NCBI GenBank assembly: GCA_932521035.1
Contig: OW051495.1
Coordinates: 7,564,001 to 7,628,000 of the forward strand
Source of the DNA: Oscheius dolichura
Lineage: Eukaryota; Nematoda; Chromadorea; Rhabditida; Rhabditidae
Length of the DNA: 64,000 bases
Direction: 5' to 3'
How positions within the stretch are numbered: position 1 is the first letter of the stretch; each line of letters opens with the position of its first letter. Below, in pieces: positions 37,501-48,043 of the stretch. The position numbers and the translations under genes are program-made. The notes below the pieces were generated by a model. It was not told where the DNA came from. It did no database searches and saw only the letters and a program-made list of their open reading frames with translations.

Positions 37501-39870
37501 AGGCGAGTGTCAAGAAGACGGCTAACGGCGAGGCTGTCTCTCATCGAGTCTGCCTGCCAACCGACCCCTATGCCGATCTTAACAAAGACCTACAAGATCT
37601 GGGAATAATCCAGCACTCTAGGGTTACATCCGTCTTGACAGATCTCTATTCGCCGAAAAAAGACAATACTCTACTGGAATATGGTAGGGGGGTTTTCGGA
37701 AGTACCGGAGTCACTCACTACATCAATCCGGTCATTTTCAAAGGATTAAAGAAGAAGATGCCGACATTGTGCCTGAGGAAATGCCGACTCATGCCCACTC
37801 TGTTGTATCTCGAAGCGGTTAATGCCCCAGCTAACGAGGAAGTTTGGAAAATGGTCTCCAATGGTTTGAAGAAGGTCGCTGTTGTTCACGAGAAGAAGTG
37901 GTGGAAATGGTTCCTGGGAATGTTCAACAAAGTTGATCATTATGATTTAACTGTACTGGAGAAGCCGGTCGAAATTTTCGCTCTTTTTCCTAGCGCCCTA
38001 CCGTTTGCCGCGGTCACTATGGCAGGAACTGCCAAAGTGGGATCAATGCTCTATTCTATGACGTTATGTGCTGAATTTCAGAAGGTTTAAACTTGATTAT
38101 ATTTTTAATAGTTCAAAAATTTACAGATAGCTTCTGCATTGGACCTTCAGCCGGAAGAGGAATTTAATATGCTGCAGACTTATCATGACGGCGTAGTGGT
38201 GAAGGCTTTAAAACAGGCGAAAATGAATGAAACACAGCGGAAGGTGGGACAGAGCTAAAGTTTACAAAAGAGACGGAAATGGTACCAATAGAGAGGTCTC
38301 CTCGTAACTTTTAACCAAATCGGGCCAGCCAGTGCCGAGATATTCACAAATCCGCGGCGCCGCACGTCCCGTGCCCGTCACAGTGATTCAACTTCAATCG
38401 TTCGTAGCGCCCTTATTTTCCGCCGGATTTCAATAATTCTTTAACTGCTAGATTTGTATTAACTATCTATGTCTTTTAGTAACAAAAACCGAGTTCTTGA
38501 AACTTATATTGAGCAGCACTTTCTATCCAGAATTAAAAACCAGGCTTACGGTCTCTAGAGCTGAAATTTTGCCTATCTCCATCATTTTTGACGTAGAATC
38601 TCATCGTAAAAAAGGGAGCCCGAAAGTCACCGAAAGTATGCGATTCCGCTCACTTATTCCCCGACCTAGTACACATTTTTCAGAAAGTAGAAAAGACCAT
38701 TGCCACGTTCAAACGTCTTCTTCTACATCAGCTCCATTTATCTACCTTTGTCACTTCTAGCAACGAGGATATTTCCGATTGGATAGATGCATTGGAGCAT
38801 TGTTCCCAAAATTCTACCCACCTTCCACTTTTACAACAGGCTGTCGAACTGTGGTTCAAATATAATACTCGAAATTTGCAGGCGGTTAGTATTTTCTTCA
38901 TTCTAGGTGCACCCAAAAAATATTTTAGCATCAGTTCGATTTGATCTTCAACGGGAGAAAGATGCAAGATCAAAAACTACCGAAAATCATTGACACACCT
39001 CTGGCTCTCTTTGCTTTCAGTAGCATGCTCATTTCTGAGGTCAATATAAGAATGAAGAACAAGGATCGAACTGCAAATACCATCACAACGAAGCTGGACT
39101 TTAGCTGCTTACCTCTAAACCCGAATGATCTAAAGGTTTCCACAAAGGATACCTCTCTCTTGTCACTGGCTCTCAGCGATTCGTTGAAGAAAATTCTAGC
39201 TCCAATAATTGTAGAAAGCATTGATGATGTTGTGAATCCTGCTCTTAATGGACTTGACGCCGCTTGGAGGAACAGCCGAGAGTCTAAAACAGTGACAATT
39301 CAACCGGATAAGGTGGCCCTCGAGAAGAAGCAGCTCCAACACAGTGCCGAAAGATTGGCCAAGAAGCAGACGGGCAACTTTCTGGCTACGGATCTTCACA
39401 ATATCTTTCAAAGAATCGCTTTCCGAGGAGCTTCAAAAGCCATAGTCCAGCATATGATTAAATTCAACTATCCTTTGAGTCCTCACTGTGCTAAAGTGGT
39501 CTTCGATGCTTGCCTTATGATCTTGCTGGAAAATGACAGCGACCTGAAGCAGCTTGACATTGAACTGAAAAGAGGAGAACATACAATCCTCACATATAAT
39601 GGACTGAAGAACGGCTTTATGAAGAGAAAACAAGATTCAGCTCTCATTGATCTGGAGAGGGACTCATTCTACATCATAGAAGTCCGCCTGGGGCTGTTCC
39701 AAGCTTTGTGTACATATTCTACCAAGTTCAGTGACGTCTTTTCTCTGGATTCTCAGTCTTTTGTTGACCAAATTTGTGAAAAAGTTGCTGAAGACCTTGT
39801 CCCGAATTGGAAGAGTACTGTATCTTGGTATGGTAATGAGAAGCTCAAGTGTTCTGTAGCTATTTGGTAA
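25504..39870 (+). CDS. Giant protein with a SecA-like ATPase motor (5' end unresolved)
   Basis: Exons, all joining in frame: 25504-25602, 25638-25763, 26206-26306, 26359-26546, 26587-27257, 28740-32917, 33599-36324, 36368-36430, 37360-38084, 38127-38243, 38684-38884 and 38929-39870; about 3,380 residues plus a missing start. Order: acidic N-terminus; FFGIDYKLGNDDWHGTNLTI; two Gly-rich stretches (about 28790-28960 and 29215-29410, for example GGSGEGGQHGGNGADG); a long helical region; then the motor. Motor motifs: Walker A NTGEGKT (32273-32293), TSSSVLAQRDAE, VYGDIARFERDYL (compare SecA YGTNxExGFDYLR), Walker B GDEID (32588-32602), EGLHQ (33905), GFSGTLG, GRGTDIN (34415) and GRAARCGQKGSG (34523). 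Bacterial SecA uses this motor to push proteins through SecY. Here about 1,300 residues follow that I do not recognise. No signal or organelle-targeting peptide is visible. Function unknown. Confidence 0.88.
27880..27985 (+). repeat. tRNA-related relic or SINE-like sequence in an intron
   Basis: GGTCGCGGGTTCGACTCCCG is a good B-box/T-arm, and an A-box-like TGGCACCCAATAGCGCAATG lies about 45 bases upstream. Only five of seven acceptor pairs can form. A TTTTGCTTTTTAG tail follows, as at the 18545-18630 relic. Not a functional tRNA as read. Confidence 0.4.
28099..28270 (+). mobile_element. Non-autonomous Helitron-like element, copy C3
   Basis: 172 bases in the 1.5 kb intron of the SecA-like gene. 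Starts TCCTACCCTAATAATAGG and ends with the hairpin GGCCAAAGGCC and then CTGG before T. The left flank is G instead of the expected A. Clearly the same family as copy C2. Confidence 0.6.
36711..37080. repeat. Fold-back hairpin of about 370 bases in an intron
   Basis: Left arm about 36711-36863 and right arm about 36920-37080 are inverted copies, almost perfect over the inner 100 bases (for example GGCGGACAAGCTGATATAGG on the left). The loop is about 55 bases. It lies in the 36431-37359 intron of the SecA-like gene. It may be a fold-back transposon; its transcript would make a long double-stranded RNA. Confidence 0.8.
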
Positions 39871-40486
39871 GAAATTAATAAGACTCTACTGAAAAATAAT
39901 CGTTTTCAGAAGAAAATCTCCTGTTTTTGGTTCAAAATTTTACTCCAAGCTATGAAGATGACAGCCAGAAAAGGCGGTGTAACTATTATTTGCTTTGTGT
40001 AATTTTCATTTATTTGAAAAAAATGGTTCAATGTGTCAGATTTCCTCATTACTCGGTAGAAAATTTAGAATACAACTTCCATAGTGGATATCGCTTTCGT
40101 TGCTAGAAAAAAAAAACAGCAAATGACTGCAGAATGTTCCGGAGTCGTTGAAGTGGTCGAGCGACGGGAGGTGGTAGTAGTAGCAGACGGGCGATTGGTG
40201 GAACCAATTTTTGATCGTCAGCCAGCGATCAAAAATGGTTTCGCTTTTCGATTTGTCAAAGCCTGGGGGTTTCAACCGAAATTCCCAAAGTGGAGAAACC
40301 CGGAGCGCATAGCCTCCGCCAACACAAAACCTCTTAAATACTGGGTTCTTCTAATCTTGACAGACTATAGACAATTTTGGACGTAGAATCGAATTTCATC
40401 CTTACTTTTTAGCTATGGAGCGCGCTTACCATATAAAACTTGATGCAAAGCTCGTCGCCCGGACCAAATCTTGGACAGGACGTGAT
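39871..40486. other. Gap with a small palindrome
   Basis: Between the convergent SecA-like and ubiquitin-protease genes. A hairpin, AACCATTTTTGATCG-type, lies at 40202-40242 (AACCAATTTTTGATCG with CGATCAAAAATGGTT). No coding exon recognised. Confidence 0.5.
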
Positions 40487-41363
40487 TTACGTAACTGACG
40501 CGCTACAGTAATCAAAATTATTTCCCATAGTAAAGGATCCCATCTGGGTGACACAAGAGCTCATTATCAACAGTTGTCCTTGTTGCTCCTCGTCGTTGTC
40601 AACCTTCTCCAGAACGATCATAGCAACACCGTCCATCTGTCGTGGGAATTCAGCTTCTATGACTTGTTCATCGTTGCACATCCACCAGGTTCCATTGTTC
40701 TCGATGTAAGCCATGTAATGGCCTTCATTCGGAGTCGCTCCTTGATGCCAGATGGCAGCAATCGGTTTGAAAAGCTGTCCTAAACATCAGTTTCAATCAG
40801 TTGTTTCAAGTAAACATACAAAAAATTTCCATAGTTGCTTCTGGATTACCAAGGAGGGGATGAAGAGTAGTGAAGCTACCAACATAATCTTCGAAGGTTC
40901 TGTAGTAGTCAGCCTCTCCATTTAGAATGAGGACGTAGTTCTGCTGATCTTCGTCCCTTCCTACTTGTGCATGACGGTTACACTTGAGGCAAGTAGCCGA
41001 ACACTGTTGAAGATGGAGAAGCTCGTCTTTGAATTCTTCAGGGAACAGTTGAATGAGCTGGGCAAACAGTTCAGCGGCCGATTGCTGCGCGTAGAAGTCA
41101 CGATACATCTGGGGAACTCCGGGGGCTGTCAACAGTTCACGGGCGTTCTTCTGTCCAGTAGTTGTCAGAATATTCTTCAGAGCCAGGATGTGCAGATTTC
41201 TACCAGTGTCGTTGATGATCTTGTCCTTCCACAATCGACGAAACAGTTGAATATTGGAGTTGGCGTAACACGTAGCTCCGAGATTTCTTATCCCATCTAC
41301 AGGCCTAGCGGCAACTTCAGGAGGAACAAGACGAAGAGGAGAAGGAGATCGAGGTTTTGTCAA
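40487..41363 (-). CDS. Compact ubiquitin-specific protease (USP/UCH family)
   Basis: Cysteine protease that removes ubiquitin. Two exons: 41363 to about 40852, then an 81-base intron beginning GTAATCC, then about 40771-40487; about 260 residues. The Cys box reads GIRNLGATCYANSNIQLF (usual GLxNLGNTCYMNS), the QQ box QQSAAELF (usual QQDAxEFL), a CxxC pair sits in SATCLKCN, and the His box is GHYMAYIENNGTWW. Catalytic Cys and His are present. The domain is short: the second CxxC and the usual LPxxLxxxLxRF stretch appear absent between LHPLL and the QLFKP segment. It may be a minimal or partly defective enzyme. Confidence 0.8.
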
Positions 41364-41395
41364 AAGTCTCCTACCAGTTAAAGCCCTCTCGTCGA

Positions 41396-41580
41396 CAGAC
41401 GAAGATCAGCAGAACTACGTCCTCATTCTAAATGGAGAGGCTGACTACTACAGAATCTTCGAAGATTATGTTGGTAGCTTCACTGCTCTTCATCCTCTCC
41501 CTATGGAATGCAGTAGATGTCACATTGTCTACGTGCTACAAAATGGAACGTGGTTCTTCCAAGTTATTTCAGTCATTTCC
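41396..41580 (+). pseudogene. Broken inverted copy of part of the ubiquitin protease
   Basis: The plus strand reads DEDQQNYVLILNGEADYYRI, then FEDYVGSFTALHPLP, close to the middle of the neighbouring minus-strand gene. It jumps to a degraded His-box region (CHIVYVLQNGTWFF against GHYMAYIENNGTWW). It lies about 35 bases from that gene's start codon, tail to head. The Cys box is missing, so it cannot be an active protease. Confidence 0.75.
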
Positions 41581-41794
41581 CAAACTTTAATTCACACAAA
41601 AAGGATAGTTTCACTTGCTTTATAGTAAAAGACACTATGTCCCCTATACGTTTTTTTGAGTAGCAGAGTTGGGTCTCTAATAAAAAATAAGTTAAAAACA
41701 GAGACAGATGCTGCACCATTTATTTACACCAAAAGCCACAATAATTAGGTTTGTTGGCGTCGCAGTATTTTATTTTCTTCTTCTTGCTGGTATC

Positions 41795-42860
41795 TCACTT
41801 TCCCAGCTTAGCCGGCGGAGCAGTCTTCAGCTTGCTGTCATCCGTCGGCGGCTGGCCGGTGACCTCGGGAGCTGCCTGTCCCAGCTTGGCCATCGGCGCA
41901 GTCGGCAGGTCTTGAATAGCCGCGGTGGGGGCACTCCTGGTCGGCTGGTCAGTCGGCGCCGGCGGGGGCGGCTTCTTGCTCTCGTCCTCCTCCTGGTCGT
42001 TTTCCTTCTCGCTGTCCGTCACCGAATCCGATAGGGGGCAGGCCTGCTCGCGGAAGACCAGCTGGGCCTGTTCCTTGGTCTGGCCTGCGGGGCCGACAGC
42101 CGCGGCCTTCTCGTCCTCCTCGTCCACCAGGCCCTTGCCCTTCCTGACCCGGGTGACACGCACATCCGAGAGCTCATTCTGCGCCGGGGTCATCTCCACG
42201 GGCTGGTCGTTGACTCCTTTGTAGAGGATGGCCCACTTGTGCTTCCTGAAAATTTCAAATTATTTGAAAATTTGACATGAAAAAAGGGCAGACAGGGATT
42301 TGGACCATTTCCCGGGTTTCCAGATAATTTGCTCGATCCGGAAAACGTACTTGATAGAATGATTGGCTAGCTCGCGTACGAATTTGTGATTTTTCCAAAT
42401 CTTCTGAACATCGGTAGTCGAGGCGGTGCAGATGGTATAGGTGCAGGAGTAGTGATCCTTCATGGGTACGGTGGTGCCGGCTTTGGCTCCCTTATAGATC
42501 AGCTGCACGTTGGTATGATCCCCGGCCGGCACCTTGCCATACACCGGACGCATCTTGTACCGTCCGGGGCGGGTGCTCTTCATTTTGAACGTGATCGTCT
42601 GATTGCCGTTGTTCGTGATCGTCATCGTCACTTGCTGCTTTGTGTTGTCCGGTAGGTAGGTGACACTCTCCATCGGAGAGAACGACACCTAAAACAGAGA
42701 AATTGCGCCTTGGTAGGGGATAGTAGACGCGCGCCCGCACCCGTAAAATCTCGGCAGAACGGCTGTATCAACCCGCATTACAAGGGCGCGCGCTGCCGAG
42801 ATTTTACGGGCGCGCGCGCAGAGGCGGACAGCCGAACGAGCCCACCTTTGACAAGGCCAT
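41795..42860 (-). CDS. MSP-domain protein with a Pro/acidic tail
   Basis: MSP domains are immunoglobulin-like folds of nematode sperm proteins and VAP-type adaptors. Exon 1 is 15 bases (42860-42846, MALSK); a 157-base intron carries a palindromic element. Exon 2 (42688 to about 42350) has TMTITNNGNQTITFKMKST, then RPVYGKVPAGDHTNVQLIYK, the conserved MSP core. Exon 3 starts KHKWAILYKGVND at about 42246 and ends at 41795. The C-terminal 100 residues are acidic and then Pro/Ala-rich (KKPPPPAPTDQPTRS). No membrane anchor is seen, so it is more like a cytosolic MSP-domain protein than VAP. Role unknown, possibly sperm cytoskeleton. Confidence 0.82.
42729..42820. mobile_element. Palindromic element family A, copy A1
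   Basis: Inverted arms GCGCGCCCGCACCCGTAAAA and CTGCCGAGATTTTACGGGCG enclose about 45 bases. It sits in intron 1 of the MSP-domain gene. Confidence 0.75.
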
Positions 42861-43566
42861 CCTGGCCAGAAACAGATGGAGAAATGAAAAATAGGCTATT
42901 TGGTGAGATTACAGTAATCTTACAAAAAATTAGATAAGACACAATGAGGGTCAACCGAAAAGTGAAGACCGCTCAATTTCTAGAAGGAGACTTCTATCAC
43001 ATTGAGGAATTAGCTCATTTGACCGTTTGTCCGTCGTAGCGTCTTCCTGTAGACCCTTCTAGTTTAAAAGTGCTCCAGGTCGTATTTCTTCTTTTTTGGA
43101 AGGATAAAAGAAATGACTAGAGAGGGCACGAGAAGCACTGGGGGGACGTTCGATGTGATTTTGTGGAAGAACAACTCTTTCTCTTTTGTTTTGACCCTTT
43201 GCGAGCTTGTGATCAGGAAATTCCCCTTTCAAACAGAGGCGTATCATGAATGGATATCTTGAACTGGGGGGCAATCCACAGCGACAGTCCAGTTCACGTG
43301 TCTCTTGATCGCCGCGTCGAATTCAAACTACTCGATGACGTCTTCAAAAAACAGACAAAATAAGCAGCTGGCCCTCATTTCGCAACCGTAGAACCAGGTA
43401 GAGCTACTGTAGGAAGCACAAAGCCCTGGTGAAACTTTCCTTTTTTCTATGCGTTTTCACCTCCGACTTTTAGTGACTTAGCACGTGGCGCATACCTTTC
43501 CCGCTCGGGCTGGCTGCCTTCACCGAGACTTGATATTCGAGATAGTCGAGCTAATCTCCCGCGATC
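42861..43566. other. Intergenic gap
   Basis: About 700 bases between divergent genes. No exon, repeat or RNA gene recognised. Confidence 0.5.
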
Positions 43567-44645
43567 ATGGCTACGCTCAGACTACTTTTCCTCTTATTCT
43601 CACCTTCTCTAGCTTGTATTCCCACTTCTACTCGTAAGTCTCTTCTATTTCTTTGTCCTTTAAATGAGAGTTTAAGCGGAAGGACGACCGGGAATAGAGA
43701 CAACCACTTCGGCTACACTACTCTCTACGGAGAGCACAGAAGACCCGACAAGTGATTCTACAACGAATGCTCCCAGTAAGTCAGAAATCTCTCTCTTTTT
43801 GTCTCAATTTCCCCCTTTTTAGTGTGCCCTGACCCCTCCTATGAACTGAATCCTGCTAATAATTTTTGTTATTTTGTTCTTCCCGGTTCTGCAACGGCAG
43901 CTGAACCCGATTGTCAATCACACGGAGCTCACGCGGCTTCCGTTGCTGATCAGGACGAAAGTGACTGGATCATCGGTATGTTCTACTTGTGGCGGCCTAT
44001 AACTCGGCTATTTTTCGACCATTTTTCTTATTTTTGGCATTATTTTGGACACGAGATCACGGCGATTCTTTAACGCTAAATTCTAGTTCAAACAGCTCTT
44101 TACTGCGAGGTCTCTGATGCAAAACAAACGGGAAAGCGTCAAAAACTCAGTGTTTATTCGTCTACCTAACGGATCATGATATGAAAAGTAGTGTGGTGAA
44201 TTCCTTGGGCCCCGTAGTTCAATTTTTTAAGACGCCAATTACGGGAGAAGCGGGCCGTCGGAGGAAGGAGGAACAGCTTGAGAATTGTGTATTTTTAGCA
44301 TATCTTATAATGGTTAATAATGATGCTACAGTATATCTCGGTGGGTTTTCTACTGGACCTCCAGAAGATGAAAGCACATGGTCGTGGTATGATGGAACCC
44401 CGGTAGGATTTCTCCCCCTTTTTCATCTTTTTTTTCTTTCAGTTCACTTTTACTAATTGGGAAACTGCCGGGATACCTTCAGCCAATCCAGGATTCGATT
44501 GCACGACGGTAAAATAAATAAAAAAAGACTTGAAAAGTAGAATTTTACTTTTCAGGTAGAAGTTTTTACTGGGAGTCTAGGTGGCTGGGATAATCGACCC
44601 TGTGATGATAACACTCCTCGACTGTGTAAGATTGCCGCTGTATGA
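43567..44645 (+). CDS. Secreted C-type lectin-like protein
   Basis: Six exons. Exon 1 gives a signal peptide (MATLRLLFLLFSPSLAC); exon 2 a Thr/Ser-rich linker; exon 3 the start of the C-type lectin domain (CPDPSYELNPANNFCYFVLP, then HAASVADQDESDWI). An exon from about 44302 reads AYLIMVNNDATVYLGGF and WSWYDGTP. The last two exons give FTFTNWETAG and GGWDNRPCDDNTPRLCK. All junctions keep phase. Cys pairs and the WxWxDGTPxxFxNW motif are typical. The calcium-binding EPN or QPD triplet is not evident, so sugar binding is doubtful. Nematodes use this family in pathogen response and on body surfaces; the role here is inferred. Confidence 0.85.
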
Positions 44646-45217
44646 ATAGACAATTAGACAATGTATGGCTATTTTTCAAGAATAAACTCAACTCATTCGG
44701 GGGGCATTCGAGATGATTTTATGCACTGTTGTTCCGAACAATTATGATATGACCAGAAATAGCTTTTCTTTTTAGCCGATGACCACAAATGTCCGATGGA
44801 TCGTTCTCAGTCTCGATCAGTCGGATAAGGCGGGTCATTTGCTTTTCCTTGTTTTTCTGTATTTGAAACTTTCTCTTTCCGTACGAGATAACCGAATAAA
44901 ACGTGTCGATGAACCTTTAGGACAAAGAAATAAACAGAAGACTGGCTGTATGAAACTAGGGGCCATCTTCTGGAGGTCCAAAGGCCGCTATTGGGAAACA
45001 TGGAGCAACCACCAGTCAAACCCGCCCTAAAAGAAGAGACTCTGCATTATGTTTCCTTTGTGGGAAATGATTCAGAATTTATTGATAATTTTCCTTTGAT
45101 TTGGTGCCTGGAGGATGAACTCTTTCTACTTTTCTCTCATCCAGCAGCTAAAGCATCGAGTCTTTTGTTCCTTCTCCAACATAAAGACATAAAATACAGT
45201 GTGGAAAAAAGACATTT
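44646..45217. other. Gap between the lectin and F-box-like C
   Basis: An 83-codon frame at 44779-45030 lacks splice or family support. Nothing else recognised. Confidence 0.4.
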
Positions 45218-46623
45218 TTATTCATCCTTCACTATTAGCAGTGTTTTAGCCGCTGTTAGCGTGACGGTGTACTTTTGATCGGTGCTGACTTGCACTAAAA
45301 TAATTCTTCAACGAAACCGTCCCAATTACTCACTTTTATATGTATTGCCTGCTGTTTTCTCCAAAATAGCCTGATCCTGTTTGTTCTTTAGATTATCACA
45401 CAGCTCCTGGAATTCTTCATGGCTCCCTGGTACGTCTAGAATGTGCCAGTCTTCCAAAGATCTGACTCCTTCTTTCAATTCCTATAAATGTGCATGTTTT
45501 CTCATTATTCCAAGCTAACCTGTAGGATTGTTCCAATTGTTTTTAAATCCAGTTTTTTAAACCTAATTCGTAGTTCTTTAAATCTGCTCTGAAGTAGGAT
45601 CCTTTCGTCGGGGAAGACAGACTGGGTTATAATGGCATCCATCTGAATTTTGCACAGAATTAAAACGAAAGCAATCAAGAACTTACCTCTTTCCAGAGTG
45701 GACTGGCGATGAGCTCGTTTGCTACCTCATAGCATTCCATTTCGGAGATTTGGAACTTCTAAAAAGGGAGAATACTGTGTTAAATTGGACTGTATGACGG
45801 AAAAGAACCGATTTTATGAAAATCTCTTGCTTTTTCGGTCTCTCGAACTAATTTTCGTCCACTTCCAACGGATATTCCCGCCGTTTTCCCCCTTGTTACT
45901 TTGTTCTATTCAATACCAGGGTACAGTATTTATAAATAGAATTCAGTAGTCTGGCTCCTGTCACGAAGGCGGGCTCGTGGAATATCCGTTAGAAATGGAG
46001 TACACCCCGTTTCTAGAAGTGAACCGACCTTGATTAGTTTTTCAAAAAGCCGTGGACTACAGGAAAGGTTCGATATTGACAGCCTCTTCGCTTTCAAGTT
46101 CCACCGATTCAGATATTTCAGGGCCCGGGTAACATCCGCATCGTAGAACTTTCTCGGGCTCTAAAACTATCTCAAACCTGGTAAGGGTTTTCTAACCCAC
46201 CTCATCGTGTTTGAAGATATCCCCCTGCATATGGCATTGCAGTGTCTCACATCTCATTTGAAGTATTTGATTTTTGAACCAATCGCCACTCCGTGCTCCG
46301 GTGTGATATTCCCCGTCGTCGTTTGGTCTCTTCACGGTGATAAACATGATCCTTCCGTCTTTATAGTGAACTTCGTCGACTTCCAAATATGGTCCCTTGG
46401 CAACGTTTTCACACTTCGCCCAAGCTGCTTTACAAGTCTCTTTTAGCCTCAAAAAAGAACACAAATCCAACTGAAAATGGGATGATATCTTGAAAAGATG
46501 GAAAACCTCACATTTTCAATTATTTTATCAAACATTTCCGGTGGTAATTTGATTGGGGGCGTTTTACAGTTTTCTTCATTTATTTGCTCCAAATTAGACT
46601 GATTTTCTTCTGGTGGAGACTCC
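45218..46623 (-). CDS. F-box-like protein, family member C
   Basis: Third member of the seven-exon family. Start ATG at 46621-46623 (MESPPEENQSNLEQ). The F-box-like segment PIKLPPEMFDKIIEN joins LDLCSFLRLKETCKAAW. Later exons: SPRKFYDADVTRALKYLNRW; KFQISEMECYEVANELI; MDAIITQSVFPDERILLQSR; ELKEGVRSLEDWHI. The last exon (YTVTLTAAKTLLIVKDE) is reached through a GTGAGTAAT donor and stops at 45218-45220. The intron at about 46028-45758 holds a MITE of family B. LPPE-x-FD-x-I makes this the clearest F-box of the three. Confidence 0.8.
45856..46008. mobile_element. MITE family B, copy B3, inside the F-box-like C intron
   Basis: Termini GTCCACTTCCAACGGATATT and AATATCCGTTAGAAATGGAG are inverted and match copies B1 and B2. 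A fragment with the same left flank (TTGCTTTTTCGGTCTCTCGA, then CTAATTTTCGTCCACTTCCAA) recurs at about 46890-46945. Confidence 0.6.
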
Positions 46624-48043
46624 ATTTTCGCTTGAAAATCAATTGAAATAGAGCGGAAACCCTGGAAATTATGAAAAGGAGAGAGAAGTGTAAAGAGGGG
46701 GTCGTGAAAGTGTGGGCGGCCGCCTTGCCGCAGGGAAAAGGAAAGGCTGGCGGTCTTTTCGCCGCGGAACCCTCCCTTGTGGAACATTAACAGCTGACAA
46801 GGGAACTTTTTCAATAAGCGATGCGTTCTTTTTTGTTTGAAAAGGGGAGTTATGATGGGGTGAAAAGACCGAAAAGGGGAGTTATGGTTATATGAAAACC
46901 TATTGCTTTTTCGGTCTCTCGAGCTAATTTTCGTCCACTTCCAAACAGCGATAGATCTAGATGAGCCGCTCTTTCACCTGACAAGGGAAGGATACATACT
47001 CGCGGAGACTTTTTGAAACGTTGTTGACGTGGTTTTGTAGAGAATTTTATGGCGATCAAGACATATTGTTGGGATTTTGCTCTAATGCCCCCGTTGTGGA
47101 GGAAAATGCAAAATAAGATTACGTTGCAAAAGAATTTTTGACTTGTCTATTTTCCATTCTCCTTCTAAGAATGTGAAGAGGTGGCTGAGTGGATAGTGAA
47201 CTCGCCCACTGAACTTTTGCCTTTTTTCAACTTGGGTTCGATTCTACTTCTACCACTTCTTTCCTTCTTTTTGAAACTACTGTATAAGAAGCAGGATGGA
47301 GTAATTTGACCCAGCCAGTATCTGGCAATGCTACCTGGAAGATCTAGCCGTAATCCTGCTCACGATTTGCGAAATGGCAGCCTCCATTCTTCACTTTGTG
47401 GTATATTTTTATCAGTTGGAAAGAATAATATAACTTTTTAGGCATACTATTACATTAACTGTTTTTGTAAATACATTATCGATAGATTGATCACTGTTTT
47501 GGCTGGTGTGTACGCTGCCAATTGAAACATAGTCGAATAATGGACATCCAATCGGTAGGTTCCAATTTACAGCTCATATCTGTAAAAAAACCTGCTTCCG
47601 GCTGCCGAGGTCTATCGGAAACCGACTGTTTCATTAATCAATGCTTTTCAGTATTTAACAAGCGTGATAGGATTCAGCCTCTACGGTGGTGGTACCGTCA
47701 TGGTGTTCTGTAACTCCCGGCTGCCGTTGACACAGCGATCAGAGGAAAAGAAGAAAGGGGAAGAATAACAAAAAATGAATATATAGAGAGATCAGGCCCA
47801 AAAATGACGATCAAAATGTGTCCAGCCTGCGACCATCTGCCACCGCGCCCTGGTCTCTTGTTTCCTTTTTTGCTCTCTTCCTATTCCAATTCCTCCCCTC
47901 CCACGTGATCTTTTGAACACAAAACATGTTGACACTGGGGTCCGCGATGTCTGATGCGTCGGGTCTATCCATTGCCCTTTCTACGTTCATTCCTCCTACC
48001 TCCCTGCCATTCCATACAGACTTTTCTCACTTTATTCCAGAAA
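46624..48043. other. Gap with repeat fragments and a tRNA-like sequence
   Basis: Holds a family B fragment (46890-46945), a 15-base direct repeat, AAAAGGGGAGTTATG (about 46839 and 46872), and the tRNA-like sequence at 47165-47265. No coding exon supported. Confidence 0.45.
47165..47265 (+). repeat. tRNA-like relic
   Basis: An A-box (TGGCTGAGTGGATAG) and a B-box (GGGTTCGATTC) are about 50 bases apart, and the ends GAAGAGGTGG and CTACCACTTC can pair over nine of ten positions. The T-stem pairs poorly and the anticodon arm is unclear, so a functional tRNA is unlikely. Confidence 0.35.

Noticed and set aside
25504-39870. Bacterial contamination or endosymbiont DNA as the source of the SecA-like sequence
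   Set aside because: The coding sequence is interrupted by many in-phase introns with nematode-type signals, and nematode repeats lie in those introns.
40806-40852. Reading the ubiquitin protease as broken at the first exon's end
   Set aside because: The obvious GTATGT donor gives a stop, but a GTAATCC donor slightly upstream joins in phase to the His-box exon, so the gene is open.
41708-42224. Plus-strand Arg/Ser-rich frames
   Set aside because: Antisense shadows of the acidic/proline tail of the MSP-domain gene.
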